Of a DNA stretch of 7,209 bases, positions 5,269-7,209 are shown in pieces (positions within the stretch are counted from its first letter, which is position 1; each line of letters opens with the position of its first letter). The notes under the pieces are model-generated. The model saw only the letters and a program-made list of their open reading frames with translations, ran no database searches and was not told where the DNA came from. The position numbers were made by a program, and so were the translations under genes. Location of the stretch: positions 1 to 7,209 of the forward strand of contig JASLIL010000011.1 of assembly GCA_030152145.1 (NCBI GenBank). The letters are read 5' to 3'. This stretch comes from Tissierellales bacterium. GTDB taxonomy: Bacteria > Bacillota > Clostridia > Tissierellales > JASKZW01.

Positions 5269-6579
5269 ATGGAAAAGAAAAAGAGAAAACAGGATATTTT
5301 AATTTTAGCGGCAACATTGTTTTCAATGTTCTTTGGAGCAGGAAATTTAATATTCCCACCTTTCCTAGGATATGAGGCCGGACCATTGGTTAAATATGCT
5401 ATGATTGGTTTCTTCTTAACAGGTACTGGCTTGCCATTGTTAAGTGTTATGGCATCTGCCAAGACAAAAGGTAATATTAATGAGTTGGGGGAAAAGGTTT
5501 CCCCTACTTTTGGAAAAGTTTTAGGTATTATAGTAGCTATAGCTATTGGACCTTTAATGGCTATACCAAGAACTGGAGCTACTACTTATGAGACAGCTAT
5601 TCAACCATTTTTCCCAGGCTTTAGCCCAGTTATATTTGCAATGATCTATTTTGGTATTGCCTATATGTTGGTTCTAAATCCTTCAAATTTAACAGATAAG
5701 ATTGGTAAGTACTTAACACCAGCACTATTTGTTCTTTTGATAGCTATAATAGTTATGGGAGTTATAAACCCTATGGGGCCTGTGAAGGACATGAATGCTG
5801 AGGGTTCATTTACTAAGGGCTTTGAAAGTGGCTACCAGACTATGGATGGTTTTACAGCCCTACTTTTCGGTGGTATGATCGTTATGTCTCTTAAGGACAG
5901 AGGTTATCCAGACGAGAAGGAGCAGCTTAAGATGACTTTACAGTCTGGTATTATAGCGGTTGTAGCCTTAACTGTAGTTTATGGGGGCTTAGGATATTTG
6001 GGTTCTACTACCAATTCAGTTATAGCCCAACCAATTACTAAGGTTAACTTGGTTAGAGCTATAGCAGCTCATTCCCTAAAGAGCTTTGGTACTGTTTCCT
6101 TGTCTATTATAGTTTCCCTGGCTTGTTTAACTACAGCTATTGGTATACTTTCAACGGTTGCACAGTATTTTGCCAACCTTACTAATGGCAAGATTAGCTA
6201 CAAGGTTTTTGCTGCCTTAGTTGCTATATCAAGTGCTTACTTCTCAGTTATAGGTGTTGAGGGTATTATTAAATTTTCAGAGCCAATCTTGGTTTTCGTC
6301 TACCCTATTGTTATAGTTTTAGTAGTACTAAAGCTATTTAACGAGGATGGCAAAGCTAGTATCTACAAGATGGCTACCCTATTTACTACTTTGGCAGTTA
6401 CCTTAAAGACTCTTGCTGATACAGGAGCTATGCCAGCTGCTGGAAAAATTTTAGCCTACCTACCATTTGCTAAGGTTGATTTGGCATGGATTGTGCCAGC
6501 TCTTATAGGTGGCATAATAGGTTCTATGATACCTGAAAAAACTGAAAAAGAAGGAGAGTTTGCAGGTATTTCAAATTAA
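5269..6579 (+). CDS. brnQ: BrnQ-type branched-chain amino acid transporter
   Basis: The 436-residue product is a secondary transporter of the LIVCS family (TC 2.A.26), which imports leucine, isoleucine and valine with a cation across the cytoplasmic membrane. Its length is normal for the family, and hydrophobic segments alternate along the whole chain, consistent with about 12 membrane helices. Family signatures are FFGAGNLIFPP (21-31) in the first helix and GPLMAIPRTGATTYE (94-108). The N-terminus (MEKKKRKQD) is basic and cytoplasmic. It is a single-gene unit with its own promoter, a possible CodY box and a terminator. Unlike the minus-strand genes around it, its sequence has almost no CTAG tetramers and uses fewer CTA leucine codons, perhaps reflecting higher expression or a different origin. 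The family is certain; the coupling ion and exact substrate preference cannot be told. Confidence 0.95.
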   Translation: MEKKKRKQDILILAATLFSMFFGAGNLIFPPFLGYEAGPLVKYAMIGFFLTGTGLPLLSVMASAKTKGNINELGEKVSPTFGKVLGIIVAIAIGPLMAIPRTGATTYETAIQPFFPGFSPVIFAMIYFGIAYMLVLNPSNLTDKIGKYLTPALFVLLIAIIVMGVINPMGPVKDMNAEGSFTKGFESGYQTMDGFTALLFGGMIVMSLKDRGYPDEKEQLKMTLQSGIIAVVALTVVYGGLGYLGSTTNSVIAQPITKVNLVRAIAAHSLKSFGTVSLSIIVSLACLTTAIGILSTVAQYFANLTNGKISYKVFAALVAISSAYFSVIGVEGIIKFSEPILVFVYPIVIVLVVLKLFNEDGKASIYKMATLFTTLAVTLKTLADTGAMPAAGKILAYLPFAKVDLAWIVPALIGGIIGSMIPEKTEKEGEFAGISN

Positions 6580-6587
6580 GCATAAGA

Positions 6588-6617
6588 AAAGCCAGGAAGA
6601 CCTGGCTTTATTTTTTT
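6588..6617 (+). terminator. Terminator of brnQ, overlapping the convergent gene's stop
   Basis: AAAGCCAGG (6588-6596) and CCTGGCTTT (6601-6609) form a perfect 9-bp stem with an AAGA loop, followed by ATTTTTTT. It starts nine bases after the brnQ stop. The stem includes two bases of the TAA stop of the minus-strand gene (6610-6608). On the minus strand the hairpin is followed by the weaker TCTTATG, so it may serve both genes but favours brnQ. Confidence 0.9.
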
Positions 6618-7003
6618 ACCCCTATCCTTTTGTCTATCCTTTCTTCTATGTAATAGGATAGGAAGGGAAATACTAGGGAGTATAGGAGGCCCTGTTCCAA
6701 GGGAATTATGGCCTTCTTCCTAATATTATTTACTATATTTATTAGGACTACTACAGCTATTGCTAGTAGAAACTTCTTTAAGAAGGCCTTGATTGTTGCC
6801 TCCTTATCCTTCTTGTAACCTCTGTGTACAGACATAACAGCTAGGATCATGCCTAGTAGAAAGAGAAAGAAAAAAACCAACATATAGGCCTGTACAAATC
6901 TCATCCCTACTTCTATCTTAAGAAGATTTCCTAGGGGAATGAAGACTGTAAATCCTACAAAAATCAGCAGTAAAACATTAAATATTTTCTCTAAAATTAT
7001 CAT
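6608..7003 (-). CDS. Multi-pass membrane protein of unknown function
   Basis: The 131-residue protein has about four hydrophobic segments (roughly 5-25, 37-60, 75-93 and 103-119). They are separated by a basic loop after the second (HRGYKKDKEATIKAFLKK, about 60-77), and a Lys/Arg-rich C-terminus (EERIDKRIGVKK) follows. By the positive-inside rule the basic loop and tail face the cytoplasm. ATG 7003 follows AAAGGAGG at five bases, and an extended -10 promoter lies just upstream. It is transcribed toward brnQ and shares a terminator hairpin with it, so it is a separate unit. I do not recognise the family and propose no function. Confidence 0.75.
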   Translation of the reverse strand: MIILEKIFNVLLLIFVGFTVFIPLGNLLKIEVGMRFVQAYMLVFFFLFLLGMILAVMSVHRGYKKDKEATIKAFLKKFLLAIAVVVLINIVNNIRKKAIIPLEQGLLYSLVFPFLSYYIEERIDKRIGVKK

Positions 7004-7027
7004 ATATACCTCCTTTATGTAAGAATT

Positions 7028-7036
7028 ATTATAACA
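7028..7036 (-). promoter_or_regulatory. Extended -10 promoter of the 131-residue membrane protein gene (6608-7003)
   Basis: The minus strand reads TGTTATAAT (7036-7028). A weak -35 candidate, TTCTCA, lies 16 bases upstream. Transcription would begin near 7021, leaving a leader of under 20 bases that holds the strong ribosome binding site AAAGGAGG. Confidence 0.7.
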
Positions 7037-7099
7037 TATGGGGAATTTTTGAGAAGTTTTTATTAATCACATAGTTAGTGTTACTTCTGTATATTTATA

Positions 7100-7209
7100 G
7101 AATATCAGGTCTCAAAGTAAAAGATATAGGTCAATAAATAGAGTATAGACCTAATTTATCTAGATAAATAGCTTATAAGCGTAAGTGATAGGTCCATATG
7201 AGAAAATTC
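7100..7209. other. Gene-free right edge with palindromes and AGGTC repeats
   Basis: No open frame of useful length is seen on either strand. ATTTATCTAGATAAAT (7154-7169) is a perfect 16-bp palindrome and GCTTATAAGC (7171-7180) a perfect 10-bp one, one base apart. They are flanked by GACCTA (7148-7153) and TAGGTC (7189-7194), which can pair around them. Further pairing partners are TAGGTC at 7127-7132 and AGGTCT at 7107-7112. An ATG at 7198 is followed by AGA AAA TTC to the edge but lacks a clear ribosome binding site, so a plus-strand gene beginning there is only possible. Confidence 0.45.

Noticed and set aside
5250..5462. Minus-strand open frame of 70 codons over the start of brnQ
   Set aside because: Lies opposite highly recognisable brnQ coding sequence and lacks initiation signals.

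Overview
The window looks like chromosome of a low-GC Gram-positive anaerobe, perhaps a Tissierellia/Peptoniphilaceae-type Firmicute. The grounds are AT-rich DNA, strong AGGAGG-type ribosome binding sites, Arg codons that are almost all AGA/AGG, extended -10 promoters, and a sigma/anti-sigma pair and BrnQ of Firmicute type. This placement is inference; there is no rRNA or marker gene. No rRNA, tRNA, CRISPR array or insertion sequence was seen.

Layout, left to right. Positions 1-1742 (minus) hold the N-terminal ~580 residues of a large secreted, charged, mostly helical protein that runs off the left edge. It is missed by complete-ORF searches because its stop lies outside the window. Its upstream region (1743-1945) carries three copies of a CTATGGCTATA-type repeat and a perfect 14-bp palindrome. 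A strong terminator (1946-1984) closes the operon to its right. That operon (4127 down to 1986, minus) is four overlapping genes: an ECF-type sigma factor, a zinc-finger (HxxxCxxC) membrane anti-sigma factor, a single-pass YfjL-like membrane-anchored protein and a small multi-pass membrane protein. Upstream are two independent-looking small membrane-protein genes (4186-4380 and 4459-4782, both minus). A terminator between them is interleaved with the promoter of the first.

The gene-free stretch 4783-5262 is very AT-rich. Its right end holds a compact regulatory block: two overlapping inverted repeats, a 13/15 match to the CodY box and an extended -10 promoter. These lead into brnQ (5269-6579, plus), a branched-chain amino acid transporter. 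brnQ converges on an unidentified multi-pass membrane protein gene (6608-7003, minus), with a terminator stem overlapping the latter's stop codon. The last 200 bases hold that gene's promoter and a gene-free stretch rich in palindromes and AGGTC repeats.

Working together: the sigma operon is probably a self-contained envelope-stress or surface-signal module, in which a membrane-bound zinc anti-sigma factor holds the sigma factor and the two extra membrane proteins may take part in sensing or response. brnQ appears to be a separate unit, possibly controlled by branched-chain amino acid status through CodY. Nearly all genes here encode membrane or exported products. The strongest unexplained items are the unidentified secreted protein, the regulatory block before brnQ, the operator-like repeats before the secreted protein, and a marked excess of the tetramer CTAG in every minus-strand gene region but not in brnQ.
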